From contig NZ_JBLKNZ010000001.1 in assembly GCF_051414115.1 (NCBI RefSeq), forward strand, positions 1,860,001-1,924,000: 64,000 nucleotides of DNA, in the 5' to 3' direction. Of the stretch, positions 52,926 to 62,024 are shown one piece after another; the stretch's first letter is position 1; every line of letters begins with the position of its first letter. The notes under the pieces were generated by a model that was not told where the DNA came from, ran no database searches, and worked only from the letters and a program-made list of their open reading frames with translations. Both the position numbers and the translations under genes were made by a program. Source of the DNA: Halovenus marina. GTDB taxonomy: Archaea; Halobacteriota; Halobacteria; Halobacteriales; Haloarculaceae.

Positions 52926-53708
52926 TCAGTACTTGATCGTCACCGAACTCCCGGTATTGACGCTGAAGGACTGGTCGCCGCGCCCGCGATTGACCGCGAG
53001 TTCGACGTTGCCGTGACTGCCGACGGTGACGATTCGCCTGCCGGGGTCGGCGTCGTCGTAGGTCCGTCGAACGCGCGCGACAGAGTCGTTTATCTCGACG
53101 TGTTTGTCGTATCGGCCGTCCAGAACGTGTCCGGGGATGTTCGTTATCGCGTTTCCGAACCCATCGACTGCGAGGATTTTCCCGGTCGCGCGGTCCTCGC
53201 GGAGCGTCGGTTCGGGGAGTTCGAGCGGTTCGTAGTCGTCGGTCGGTTCGAGCGCGTCGACCGATTCGAGCGAATCGACGCCAACCTCGTGGACGTGCGC
53301 GGCCATCGGCGCGAAGATGTCCCGACCGTGGAAGGTGGAACTGTCCCTGCTTGGCGGCCACGACTGCTCGTCGGTGCCGTACTCGGCGAGTCGGAACACC
53401 GACCACTCTGCGGCGAGTTCGCGCACTGCGGGGAGCAACACGCCGTTGTCCGGACCGACGAGTGCGTGGTCGCCAGCCCGGACGACGATTTCGTCGCGAT
53501 CAGTGCCGACGCCGGGGTCGACCACAACGAGGTGGACGGCTGACGGAAAATAGGGGAGTATTTCGCTAAGCCAGAAGGCGGCGGCGTCGACGTTCTGCCG
53601 GGGGAACTCGTGGCTGATGTCGACGAGTCGGGCGTCGGATTGGCTGGCGATGACGCCTTTCATCGCGGCCGGATACGGCGACCTAAAATCAGAACTCAAC
53701 GTGATCAT
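52926..53708 (-). CDS. SAM hydroxide adenosyltransferase (DUF62)
   Basis: This 260-residue protein of the fluorinase/chlorinase-like family uses water as nucleophile and cleaves S-adenosylmethionine to adenosine and methionine. Motifs include LSSDFR at the N-terminus, VDPGVG, GPDNGVL and FHGRDIFAP, which contributes the Arg and His region of the D-R-H triad; GFGNAITNI follows in the C-terminal barrel. No halide-specific insertion is evident. It is divergent from pncC. In other haloarchaea I recall it next to nadM and lonB, as here. Confidence 0.88.
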   Translation of the reverse strand: MITLSSDFRSPYPAAMKGVIASQSDARLVDISHEFPRQNVDAAAFWLSEILPYFPSAVHLVVVDPGVGTDRDEIVVRAGDHALVGPDNGVLLPAVRELAAEWSVFRLAEYGTDEQSWPPSRDSSTFHGRDIFAPMAAHVHEVGVDSLESVDALEPTDDYEPLELPEPTLREDRATGKILAVDGFGNAITNIPGHVLDGRYDKHVEINDSVARVRRTYDDADPGRRIVTVGSHGNVELAVNRGRGDQSFSVNTGSSVTIKY

Positions 53709-53816
53709 CGACTCACTGTTGTGCTGTCTCGCTTGTAAGTCGTGCGTTCGACCGTCGTCGGTCGCGCGAGAGTCAGTCTCGCGCGCCGGAGTGATTTAGG
53801 TGCGGGAGACGTACCG

Positions 53817-54332
53817 ATGCGTATGGACGATGACGACCCCGGCGAGCAAGTTCAGGCGTTGCTCCGGAGGCGCGAGGAGACGGTCGCACTCGCCGAATCC
53901 GCGACCGGCGGGCTGGTCGGTTCGCTCATCACGGACGTGCCCGGTTCGAGTGAGTACTTCGACCGGTCGCTCGTCACGTACTCGAACGAGGCGAAGATGG
54001 AACACCTCGGCGTCTCGCGGGAGACACTCGACGCAGAGGGGGCTGTCTCGAAGCCAGTTGCCCGTGAGATGGCCCGCGGCGTCTGCGACAGGGCGGGGAC
54101 GACGTGGGGCATCTCGACGACAGGGGTCGCCGGACCGAGCGGCGGAACGCCCGAAAAGCCCGTCGGAATCGTCTGTATCGCCGTCGCCGTCACGGCCCCG
54201 TGGGGCACCGGAAACTCCGAAACAGTGGTCGAACGCTACGAGTTCGACGGCGACCGGCGGGCGTGCAAGCGACAGTTCGCGGAGCAGGCACTCGCGGATC
54301 TGTGTGACGCTATCGAGAGGCAAGAGCGGTGA
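53817..54332 (+). CDS. pncC: CinA C-terminal-domain protein / NMN amidohydrolase (PncC)
   Basis: From ATG 53817 the protein has 171 residues; ATG 53823 is equally possible and fits the ATTTAG box near 53793-53798 better. AESATGGLVGSLITDVPGSSEYF, VTYSNEAKMEHLGV and STTGVAGPSGGTPEKPVG are the CinA-C signature. PncC deamidates nicotinamide mononucleotide to nicotinate mononucleotide in NAD salvage. It converges with nadM, which adenylates NMN, so both act on the same metabolite. Confidence 0.89.
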   Translation: MRMDDDDPGEQVQALLRRREETVALAESATGGLVGSLITDVPGSSEYFDRSLVTYSNEAKMEHLGVSRETLDAEGAVSKPVAREMARGVCDRAGTTWGISTTGVAGPSGGTPEKPVGIVCIAVAVTAPWGTGNSETVVERYEFDGDRRACKRQFAEQALADLCDAIERQER

Positions 54333-54365
54333 GAAACAGCGCCGATTCTCTGCGGGCGACCGACA

Positions 54366-54893
54366 TCAATCCGGATCGATGCTTCCGACCTGACTCACGG
54401 ACTGGATGCGCTCGATCCCGTCGATCTCGTCGATAACTTCGATGACTGCCTCGGGGACGTGTTGCTCCCAGTCCTCGCCGTCGATCATCTGCTCGCGAAT
54501 TTCGCTTCCCTTGAGATCCGAGCGGTCGAACAGTTTGGTCTGCCTAACGGGGATGTCCGCCTCCTGAAAGAGTCGAACGACGAGGGGGTTGTTCGAGTAC
54601 GCGATGTCGAAGCGCGGGGCCATGCTCTCGATGTGGCTCACCCAGACGGAGTTTCTGTTCAGGTCCTCGATGGGGACAGCATAGGAGGTGATCGGAAGCG
54701 ATTCGAGCGTCTTGGTGATCATCATGATGCGCTCGCCCGCAGTGAACGGGTTGTGGACGGTGTGTGAGTCGCCCGCGCTCCCGATACCGACGACGAGTTC
54801 GTCCACCTCCTCGGCGATGTGCTCCGTGAGCTGTCGATGCCCGTCGTGAAAGGGCTGGAATCTGCCGACGAAAAATCCACGCCTCGTGGTCAT
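54366..54893 (-). CDS. nadM: Nicotinamide-nucleotide adenylyltransferase (NadM)
   Basis: This 175-residue enzyme makes NAD from NMN and ATP. The nucleotidyltransferase motif GRFQPFHDGH places H16 and H19, and SDLKGSEIREQMIDGEDW contains the C-terminal substrate-binding block (ISGTEIR-like, here KGSEIR). ATG 54893 is supported by a GTTTATC-like box about 28 nt upstream; the open frame further upstream is not NadM-like. The gene is divergent from lonB. Confidence 0.93.
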   Translation of the reverse strand: MTTRRGFFVGRFQPFHDGHRQLTEHIAEEVDELVVGIGSAGDSHTVHNPFTAGERIMMITKTLESLPITSYAVPIEDLNRNSVWVSHIESMAPRFDIAYSNNPLVVRLFQEADIPVRQTKLFDRSDLKGSEIREQMIDGEDWEQHVPEAVIEVIDEIDGIERIQSVSQVGSIDPD

Positions 54894-55129
54894 TATCTCA
54901 GTGCTGGAGTCGACTGCTGATAAACCCGACGGGCTCTGGAAGGCGTTTCGTGAGCGAATAGCGCAGCCTGCACGGGCCAACTGTTGGGAGAGTCGTCGTG
55001 GTATTGGCGACACCTCAATCGTGGGACTATTCCGTCCCCTTCTTTCGATTATTCGCCTGAGCGGCGCGGCGCTCTGGGAGAAAGTATATCAATCGACAGG
55101 CCTTGGTTTGAACTGGTAACTACGTCCGT

Positions 55130-57307
55130 ATGAGCAACGACACAGAGCGCGAAGAGGCCCAGGGGGACGACGCCAGTCCCCCAGAGCGGCCATCCGACGA
55201 CGCCGGATCCGCCGAGGATGTCTCCTCTGCGGAGTCGGATTCATCAGATGAATCCGGCGTCGATGGGCCTGCTGGGCAACTGCCGGGGGAGCGACCGCCC
55301 GGCGACGACGAGTCAGAGGAATCGCCCGAGGAGGGACCGTCCGACTCGAATCCAATCGACGAGGCGCTCGGAAGCGAAGTCGACGAGGACATGCCCGTCG
55401 ACGAGGACATCGCTGAAGACGACCTGCTCGGCGGCCTGCAGGTCGACTCCTCCGACGATATCGAGGTGCCTGACCGGCTAGTCGACCAGGTGATCGGGCA
55501 GGACCACGCACGAGATATCGTCCTGAAGGCGGCCAAACAGCGCCGCCACGTGATGATGATCGGCTCGCCGGGGACCGGCAAGTCCATGCTGGCGAAGGCG
55601 ATGAGTCAACTCCTCCCGAAGGAGGAACTGCAGGACGTGCTCGTCTATCACAACCCCGACGACGGCAACGAGCCGAAAGTGCGGACCGTCCCCACCGGCA
55701 AGGGCGAACAGATAGTCGAGGCACACAAGGAAGAAGCACGCAAGCGCAACCAGATGAAGACGTTCGTGATGTGGATCATCATCGCGCTCGTGCTCGGGTA
55801 CGCACTCATCATCTCCCGAGCGCCGCTGCTCGGTATTCTCGCTGCGGGTATCGTCTATCTCGTCTTCCGGTACGCATCGCGTGGCAACGACGCGATGGTG
55901 CCGAACCTGCTGGTCGACACGAAAGACCAGCAGACCGCGCCCTTCGAGGACGCGACCGGCGCACACGCCGGTGCGCTGCTGGGCGACGTCCGACACGACC
56001 CGTTCCAGTCCGGCGGCATGGAGACGCCGAGCCACGACCGCGTCGAGGCCGGTGCGATCCACAAGGCCAACAAGGGCGTTCTCTACATCGACGAGATCAA
56101 CACCCTCGACATCCGCTCACAGCAGAAGCTGATGACGGCCATTCAGGAAGGGGAGTTCTCGATCACCGGACAGAGCGAGCGCTCCTCGGGTGCGATGGTC
56201 CAGACCGAACCCGTCCCGTGTGACTTCATCATGGTCGCGTCGGGGAACCTCGACGCGATGGAGAACATGCACCCCGCCCTTCGCTCGCGAATCAAGGGCT
56301 ACGGGTACGAGGTGTACATGGACGACACCATCGAGGACACCCCGGAGATGCGCCGCAAGTACGCCCGCTTTGTCGCGCAGGAAGTCGAGAAGGACGGTCG
56401 CCTGCCACACTTCACTCGCGAGGCAATCGAGGAGGTCATCCTCGAGGCCCAGCGCCGGGCGGGACGCAAGGAACACCTGACGCTCAAGCTCCGTGACCTG
56501 GGTGGACTCGTCCGCGTCGCTGGCGACATCGCTCGCGCGGCGGACAAGGAGTTCACCGAGCGCGAAGACGTGCTGCAGGCAAAGAGCCGCTCGCGCTCGA
56601 TCGAACAGCAGCTCGCAGACGAGTACATCAAGCGACGCAAGGACTACGAACTCACCGTCTCCGAGGGCGGCGTCGTGGGCCGCGTCAACGGGCTCGCCGT
56701 GATGGGCGAGGACTCCGGTATCGTCCTGCCCGTGATGGCAGAGGTCGCGCCCTCGCAGGGTCCCGGTCAGGTCATCGCGACGGGACAACTCAAGGAGATG
56801 GCCGAGGAGGCAGTCGAGAACGTCTCGGCGATCATCAAGAAGTTCTCCGACGAGGACATCTCCCAGAAGGACATCCACATCCAGTTCGTGCAGGCGGGCG
56901 CTGGCGGCGGCGTCGACGGCGACTCGGCGTCGATCACCGTCGCGACGGCCGTGATCAGCGCGCTCGAAGACATCCCCGTGCAGCAAAACATCGCGATGAC
57001 CGGCTCGCTGTCGGTTCGTGGCGACGTGCTGCCGGTCGGCGGCGTCACCCACAAGATCGAGGCCGCCGCCAAGTCCGGGCTGGATACGGTCATCATCCCG
57101 CAGGCCAACGAGCAGGACGTGATGATCGAAGACGAGTACGAGGACCAGATCGAGATTATCCCCGTCACCCACATCTCGGAAGTGCTCGAAGTCGCACTCG
57201 CCGGTGAACCCGAGAAGGACACGCTCGTCGACCGCCTCCGCTCTATCACCGGGAAGGCACTCGAACGCGAAGTCGGCCAGAGCGCCGGTAGCCCGAACCC
57301 ACAGTAA
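55130..57307 (+). CDS. lonB: Membrane-anchored ATP-dependent protease LonB
   Basis: This 725-residue protein has an acidic, probably disordered N-terminal stretch (about 1-110), then an AAA+ domain with Walker A GSPGTGKS at 145-152. Two membrane helices are inserted at about 205-247, and the C-terminal Lon protease domain has the catalytic dyad S599 (GDSASIT) and K642 (THKIEAA). LonB degrades membrane-associated and misfolded proteins and is essential in Haloferax, where it controls carotenoid levels through phytoene synthase. A weak AT box (AGTATATC, about 55083-55090) lies 40 nt upstream. Confidence 0.95.
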   Translation: MSNDTEREEAQGDDASPPERPSDDAGSAEDVSSAESDSSDESGVDGPAGQLPGERPPGDDESEESPEEGPSDSNPIDEALGSEVDEDMPVDEDIAEDDLLGGLQVDSSDDIEVPDRLVDQVIGQDHARDIVLKAAKQRRHVMMIGSPGTGKSMLAKAMSQLLPKEELQDVLVYHNPDDGNEPKVRTVPTGKGEQIVEAHKEEARKRNQMKTFVMWIIIALVLGYALIISRAPLLGILAAGIVYLVFRYASRGNDAMVPNLLVDTKDQQTAPFEDATGAHAGALLGDVRHDPFQSGGMETPSHDRVEAGAIHKANKGVLYIDEINTLDIRSQQKLMTAIQEGEFSITGQSERSSGAMVQTEPVPCDFIMVASGNLDAMENMHPALRSRIKGYGYEVYMDDTIEDTPEMRRKYARFVAQEVEKDGRLPHFTREAIEEVILEAQRRAGRKEHLTLKLRDLGGLVRVAGDIARAADKEFTEREDVLQAKSRSRSIEQQLADEYIKRRKDYELTVSEGGVVGRVNGLAVMGEDSGIVLPVMAEVAPSQGPGQVIATGQLKEMAEEAVENVSAIIKKFSDEDISQKDIHIQFVQAGAGGGVDGDSASITVATAVISALEDIPVQQNIAMTGSLSVRGDVLPVGGVTHKIEAAAKSGLDTVIIPQANEQDVMIEDEYEDQIEIIPVTHISEVLEVALAGEPEKDTLVDRLRSITGKALEREVGQSAGSPNPQ

Positions 57308-57309
57308 CC

Positions 57310-58125
57310 GTGCCCGCCTGGGGCGCGTTTCTCGCTGTTGCGGCGGTGCTGACGGCCCTCGTCGTTTTCTTCTCGCACGTCTCGGCGAACACACTCGACC
57401 AGTTCGAGAACGGCACAGCAGCACGCGAGCCAATTGACCGTCAGACCGGTGACACAGTGGCTGATTCTCCGGAGGAGATAGCCGAGACACCCCCTGCGAC
57501 CGAGCAGGTCGAACTGACGACTGGCGTGATGTTTGCAAACGTCGTGGTCACGCAGGGGGCCGTCGTCGTCATTCTCGCCGTTGCCGCGTGGTACTTTTCG
57601 ATTCCCAGCGATGCGCTCGGACTCTCGACGGATATCTGGACAGAGCGACTATCGACAGAAACAGCACAGCCGCTCGGTCTCGGCGTCGTGTTCGGACTAG
57701 TGCTGTGGGTCGGAAACGAACTGTCGACGCGACTCGCAGACGCCGTCGGGGCCGCCTACGACGAATCCGTCCGGGAACTGTTAGCGCCCGATTCTGTTCT
57801 GGGCTGGATCGGCCTCCTCGGAGTCGTGTTGCCGCTCGTCGCTATCTCCGAGGAACTGCTCTTCCGTGGCGCACTCGTCGGCGTCGCGGCCGCTGGGACG
57901 GGCATCTCGGCGTGGCTGTTCGCCATCGTCTCCTCGCTTGCCTTCGCGCTCGGCCACGGCGCACAGGGCCGAGTCGGCGTCGTCGTCACCGGCGCGCTCG
58001 GGTTCGTGCTCGCAGCGGGATACGTCCTCTCCGCGAGTCTACTGCTCGTCGTCGTTGCCCACTACGTCGTCAACGCGATGGAGTTTCTGGTCCACGAGAC
58101 GCGACTCGACGACCACATTCCCTAG
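57310..58125 (+). CDS. CPBP-family intramembrane metalloprotease
   Basis: This 271-residue protein with a GTG start lies 2 nt after the lonB stop, so it is almost certainly co-transcribed. It has a long extracellular or loop segment after helix 1 (about 25-75), then helices bearing ISEELLFRGAL (the E-E-x3-R motif), the conserved His in ALGHGAQG, and AHYVVNA. The CPBP/Abi family includes Rce1 and MEROPS M79 glutamic or metallo-proteases. I recall the same neighbour of lonB in Haloferax, suggesting a functional link at the membrane. Confidence 0.9.
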   Translation: MPAWGAFLAVAAVLTALVVFFSHVSANTLDQFENGTAAREPIDRQTGDTVADSPEEIAETPPATEQVELTTGVMFANVVVTQGAVVVILAVAAWYFSIPSDALGLSTDIWTERLSTETAQPLGLGVVFGLVLWVGNELSTRLADAVGAAYDESVRELLAPDSVLGWIGLLGVVLPLVAISEELLFRGALVGVAAAGTGISAWLFAIVSSLAFALGHGAQGRVGVVVTGALGFVLAAGYVLSASLLLVVVAHYVVNAMEFLVHETRLDDHIP

Positions 58126-58164
58126 CGCAGTGTTGTCAGCCGCCCTGCGTGATCACGAAACGGA

Positions 58165-58176
58165 AACATATATGTT
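58165..58176 (+). promoter_or_regulatory. Palindromic TATA of the zinc microprotein gene
   Basis: AACATATATGTT is a perfect 12-bp palindrome centred about 27 nt before ATG 58198. It fits a TATA box of a leaderless transcript and could also bind a dimeric regulator. Confidence 0.6.
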
Positions 58177-58197
58177 GTGGCCGCGTGACTCGCTGAC

Positions 58198-58308
58198 ATG
58201 GAGCAGTCGGGACGACGTTCACTGAAAACATGCGATAGCTGCGATAACACGTTCAACACGACGGTAAACGGTTCGACCTGCCCAGTTTGCAAGGCAGTCA
58301 AAGAGTAA
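58198..58308 (+). CDS. 36-residue zinc-finger microprotein
   Basis: ATG 58198 to TAA 58306-58308 encodes a 36-residue basic protein with two C-x-x-C pairs (CDSC at about 12-15 and CPVC at about 28-31). That spacing fits a single zinc ribbon or knuckle. A palindromic TATA is exactly placed upstream, which argues strongly for a real gene despite the size. Haloarchaea are known to encode many such small two-CxxC proteins. It shares no obvious operon with lonB-CPBP. Confidence 0.7.
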   Translation: MEQSGRRSLKTCDSCDNTFNTTVNGSTCPVCKAVKE

Positions 58309-58390
58309 AAGAACCTGCAACGACCGTGTTCTCGCGGCCGTCAGCGGTGTGTCGCTCTCTCTACCGATTGTCTCACCTTCTTAGCCTGAC

Positions 58391-59368
58391 TTACATGTAG
58401 CCGAGGTCACGCAGGCGTTCCATCAGGTCTTCCTTGTCTTGGGCACGGCCTGCGCGCTCGGTCGTCGATTCGAGATCCTGCAACCACGCTGGCTCCTCGT
58501 CGCTTTTCTCGGTGCTGACCTCGCTACCGAGCGACCGGAATCCGGCGAAGTACTTCGGTGACACCGGGATATCGTCCTGCGTGAGTCCGTTGGGGAGGTC
58601 GTCGCCGCTCGCGGGGATGTAGCCCTCTTCGGGGAAGCCCTCGACAGTTTCGGGGACGACGACCTGCCAGAACGCCTCCCAGACGGCGGCCTCGTCGAAC
58701 TGCAGAATTGGCTGAATGCGGTCGTGTGGCGGGTAGATGTCGGGGTCGTGACGCGGCGAAAAGAACGTCTCGTCCGCGCGGGCCTCCTGTTCGTCCCAGC
58801 GCACACCCGAGATGACGCCATCGACGTTGTACTCTTCGAGCGTGTCGTTGAGTGCGACCGTCTTCAGCAGGTGGTTCCCGACGTAGGTGTCGAGCAGGAA
58901 CGGGAAGGTGTCCTCCTCGTATTCGAGAATCTCCCTGATGTGGTGCTGGTTGTGCTCGTCGAGCGCCGACACGGGGATATCGTCACCTGGTTCGAGGTCG
59001 TGTTCCTCGGCGTACGCGCCTACGTCGTCGTTCTGCGCGTAGATGACGTCCAGGTCCCACTCGTCGGCCCACCGGTCGACGAAGTCGTGGATGTCGTCGA
59101 AGTGCTGGAAGTGGTCGATGAACACCGCTGGCGGAACTTCTAGATCGAACTGCTCGGCGACTTCCTTGATCACGTACAGCGTCAGCGTCGAGTCCTTCCC
59201 GCCCGTCCACATCACGACTGGATTCCGGTACTCTTCGAGACCCTTTCGGGTGACCTCGATTGCCTTCTCCAGTTTGTCGTCGAGCGTCGGATAGTCCTCG
59301 GGGTCCTCGCCCGCTCCGTCCTCGTACGATACGTTCAGGTAGTCGGGAAACTCTGGGTTGTCTGTCAT
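58391..59368 (-). CDS. PAPS-reductase/ATP-sulfurylase-like P-loop (PP-loop) protein
   Basis: This 325-residue protein has a PP-loop ATP pyrophosphatase fold with the motif TGGKDS at 55-60 (SGGKDS variant), VFIDHFQHFDDIHDFVDRW and SGVRWDEQEARADE, all typical of CysD/CysH-type enzymes. A C-terminal extension carries PISPKYFAGFRSLG-like sequence (PVSPKYFAGFRS) and a helical tail. It may activate or reduce sulfur compounds; the lack of the CysH C-terminal ECGLH motif argues against a true PAPS reductase. It is not in an operon with other sulfur genes. Confidence 0.8.
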   Translation of the reverse strand: MTDNPEFPDYLNVSYEDGAGEDPEDYPTLDDKLEKAIEVTRKGLEEYRNPVVMWTGGKDSTLTLYVIKEVAEQFDLEVPPAVFIDHFQHFDDIHDFVDRWADEWDLDVIYAQNDDVGAYAEEHDLEPGDDIPVSALDEHNQHHIREILEYEEDTFPFLLDTYVGNHLLKTVALNDTLEEYNVDGVISGVRWDEQEARADETFFSPRHDPDIYPPHDRIQPILQFDEAAVWEAFWQVVVPETVEGFPEEGYIPASGDDLPNGLTQDDIPVSPKYFAGFRSLGSEVSTEKSDEEPAWLQDLESTTERAGRAQDKEDLMERLRDLGYM

Positions 59369-59460
59369 CGTATAATTACATCTAATTACGATCGATTAAG
59401 TGTCTTTCGTGTTGGATTTCATCGTGTGAGCCTTCGCCAAGTGGTGTCGAAGCCCAGCGG

Positions 59461-59862
59461 TTAAAACTGCAGATGCGACGTGGATCCGGGCATGTCGTCA
59501 TCGTCGTCGATCGGTCCCTCGTGAAGAAACTCTGCGTCGTCAGTCAGATACACCTGGCCGTGCCGGGTCGTCACGTCCACTTCGACGAGCGTCGAGCCTT
59601 TGGCTTTCCCGTTGTCGCAGTAGCCCGTTCGACTGTCGAACATCGACCCGTGTCTCGGGCAGATGATCTGTCCGTCGCGTATCGCCGCGCCGTTCTCACG
59701 GGCGAGTCGCTGGTCGGTCTCGTGCTGACAGAAGTTCTTCCAGGCGACAGCCTCGCCGTCGATATCGAGCAAGAGTACTTCCTCCTTCCCTCCATCGGGT
59801 TCTCGGACGGTAAAGAGATAGCCACGATCCGATATCTCGTCGAGTTCCGTGAGCAACTCCAT
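59461..59862 (-). CDS. Rieske-type 2Fe-2S protein
   Basis: This is a 133-residue soluble protein. The Rieske cluster ligands are C45-x-H47 (FCQHETD) and C68-x-x-H71 (CPRHGSMFD). There is no membrane anchor or oxygenase domain, so it is a ferredoxin-like Rieske electron carrier or a subunit of a larger enzyme. Residues about 112-133 form an acidic tail (EGPIDDDDD). A TTTTAG box near 59885-59890 is about 26 nt upstream. Confidence 0.88.
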   Translation of the reverse strand: MELLTELDEISDRGYLFTVREPDGGKEEVLLLDIDGEAVAWKNFCQHETDQRLARENGAAIRDGQIICPRHGSMFDSRTGYCDNGKAKGSTLVEVDVTTRHGQVYLTDDAEFLHEGPIDDDDDMPGSTSHLQF

Positions 59863-59928
59863 ATCGTTCGTCTCGGTCGAGTCGCCTAAAAGTTCGGGAC
59901 TGCCCCGACGATTCGACAGTCGCGTCAG

Positions 59929-61179
59929 CTATTCACGTCGCAACGCTTCGATCGGGTCGATCCTCGCGGCCCGCCAGGCCGGGTACACGCCCGAGAGAAC
60001 CCCGACGGCGAGACCGACAGCGACGGCGATGAGAATCCAGTCGAGCGGGTACACCATCGGCCAGCCGATAACCGAGACTGCGATAAAGCCCATCCCCAGA
60101 CCGAGCAACACGCCGCCGATGGCCCCGATGATCCCGAGGACGAGCGATTCGACGAGGAACAGTTGCATGATGTCGCGTCTGCGCGCGCCGATTGCTTTCA
60201 TGATGCCGATCTCTCGGGTGCGCTCGGTGACGCTGACGATCATGATGTTCGCGATGCCGATAGAGCCGACGAGCAGTGAAATGGCGGCGATACCACCCAA
60301 AAAGAGCGCGAACTGGTCGATGATGCTCGTGATCTGGTCGATCGTGTCCTCGACGGTCTGAACGACGATCGTCTGGTCGTCGTCCGTGAGTTGCTGAGCG
60401 TCCGAGTCTTCGGAGAAGTACTCCTGGACGCGCTGTTGCACGGTCTCGATATCGTCGGGGTCCTCGACGCCGAGCGTGAACTCGGAGAACGCTGTCTTTT
60501 CGGTTCCATCTGCCATCTGGATCGTCGTGTCGTAGTGGGGGTCGATGGGGACGTACACCGAGGGGATGCTGAAGCCACCAGTGGTTCGTTCGACAACCCC
60601 GGAGATCGTGAACGTCGTCGTCGTGCCGTCCTCGAATCGGACAGTAAATTCGTCACCGACTCCGAGCGCGCCGTCCAGCGCCTCGATGATGAGTTCGTTC
60701 ACGACTGCCTGATCAGTTCCTGACTCGAAGGGTTCACCCTCGACTATCTCCCAGTTGCTTTGCCCGAACCGGTCGGGTGTCGTCGCAGTGATGCCGAATC
60801 CCCCACCGAACCCGCCACCGCCAGCGATCTGGCGATCGCCAACCTGTAACTGCACCGCAGAGATATCCGCGACCGGCGAGACGTAGGAAACGCCGTCGAT
60901 AGACGAGACGGCGTCGATATCGCTCTGGGTATATATCGGCGCTTGGGAGAACTGAACGCCGAATCCGCCCTCTGGCTGAACCTGTGTTCGGACAGTCATC
61001 GACGTGTCCTCGTCGGCGTCGATGTCACCGAGGATGTCCTGCTCGAAGGCCCCGCCCATCACCATGAAGGCGATCACTGCGCCGATACCGATGATGACGC
61101 CGAGTGTCGTCAGCGTCGACCGAAGCTTGTGGCCGGTGATCGCTCGCCAGCTAATGCGGACGCTCTCTGTGAACTTCAT
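59929..61179 (-). CDS. MacB-type ABC transporter permease
   Basis: This 416-residue protein opens SVRISWRAITGHKLRSTLTTLGVIIGIGAVIAF, has a large extracellular MacB_PCD domain (about 45-270), then the FtsX core with three helices near 290-400 (TREIGIMKAIGARRRDIMQLFL, DPIEALRRE end). Such proteins move lipoproteins, peptides or antibiotics, or act as mechanotransmitters. The start codon overlaps the ATPase stop (ATGA, 61176-61179), so the two genes are coupled. Confidence 0.92.
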   Translation of the reverse strand: MKFTESVRISWRAITGHKLRSTLTTLGVIIGIGAVIAFMVMGGAFEQDILGDIDADEDTSMTVRTQVQPEGGFGVQFSQAPIYTQSDIDAVSSIDGVSYVSPVADISAVQLQVGDRQIAGGGGFGGGFGITATTPDRFGQSNWEIVEGEPFESGTDQAVVNELIIEALDGALGVGDEFTVRFEDGTTTTFTISGVVERTTGGFSIPSVYVPIDPHYDTTIQMADGTEKTAFSEFTLGVEDPDDIETVQQRVQEYFSEDSDAQQLTDDDQTIVVQTVEDTIDQITSIIDQFALFLGGIAAISLLVGSIGIANIMIVSVTERTREIGIMKAIGARRRDIMQLFLVESLVLGIIGAIGGVLLGLGMGFIAVSVIGWPMVYPLDWILIAVAVGLAVGVLSGVYPAWRAARIDPIEALRRE

Positions 61180-61895
61180 CCGTCGCCCTCCAGGGACTCG
61201 ATCCGCTCCAGTTCACCGTCGAGCAGGTGGACGATCCGGTCAGCGTGCTCCGCGATGTGACGCTCGTGGGTGACCATCAGGATGGTTCGCCCCTCGTCGT
61301 TGAGTTCCTCGAACAGCGACATGATCTGCTCGCCAGTCTCGGTATCGAGGTTCCCGGTCGGTTCGTCGGCGAGAATGAGCGTCGGCTCGTTGGCGAGCGC
61401 TCTGGCGATTGCGACGCGCTGGCGCTGTCCACCCGACAGTTCCGGCGGCGTGTGGTCGAGTCGGTCACCTAGTCCAACTCGTCCGAGCAGGTCGCGGGCG
61501 CGCTCCCGACGGTTCGTGTCGATGACGTCGTTGAACACCATGGGAAGTGTGACGTTCTCGGCAGCCGTCAGCCGGGGCATCAGGTTGAACTGCTGGAAGA
61601 CGAAGCCGATCTTGGTTCCCCGGAGCCGTGCGCGCTTGGCGTCAGATAGCTCAGCCACGGACTGGCCGTCTATCTCGATTGTGCCCTCGTCGGGCGTATC
61701 GAGACAGCCGAGCAGGTTCATCAGCGTGCTCTTGCCGGAACCGCTCGGTCCCATGACGGCGGTGAACGATCCATCTGGAAGCGAGAGGGAGAGGTCTTTG
61801 AGGGCGTGAACTGGTTCACCGAGAAAGTACGTCCGGCTAGCGTTCCGGACGGAGACGACAGCACGGTCGTCCAGTTCAGTCGATTGCGCTGCCAT
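61176..61895 (-). CDS. MacB/LolD-type ABC ATPase
   Basis: From ATG 61895 the protein has 239 residues. Walker A GPSGSGKST, GTKIGFVFQQFNLMPRLTAAENV (Q-loop with the LolD/MacB-type X pattern), LSGGQRQRVAIARAL, LADEPTGNLD and the switch His in MVTHERH are all intact. An ATG 7 codons upstream is less likely, because a TATTAG box at about 61927-61932 would place transcription start near 61903, leaving an 8-nt leader to 61895. It pairs with the permease gene. Confidence 0.92.
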   Translation of the reverse strand: MAAQSTELDDRAVVSVRNASRTYFLGEPVHALKDLSLSLPDGSFTAVMGPSGSGKSTLMNLLGCLDTPDEGTIEIDGQSVAELSDAKRARLRGTKIGFVFQQFNLMPRLTAAENVTLPMVFNDVIDTNRRERARDLLGRVGLGDRLDHTPPELSGGQRQRVAIARALANEPTLILADEPTGNLDTETGEQIMSLFEELNDEGRTILMVTHERHIAEHADRIVHLLDGELERIESLEGDG

Positions 61896-62024
61896 TATAT
61901 TCGTTGCTGTCGGCACGTCACTACTAATACCTCGGGGATTCGTTTCCGAGAAAACACGCGTGTGAGTGCCGCTGCGTGATGATCACACCAGTACACTGCT
62001 GTGCAGATTGCGACAGCTATCGTG

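Noticed and set aside
56117..57538. 473-codon reverse open frame over lonB
   Set aside because: It is antisense to the conserved LonB protease domain and has no recognisable motif.
58391..59368. True PAPS reductase (CysH)
   Set aside because: The PP-loop is present but the C-terminal ECGLH-type catalytic motif was not found, so only the broader family is called.
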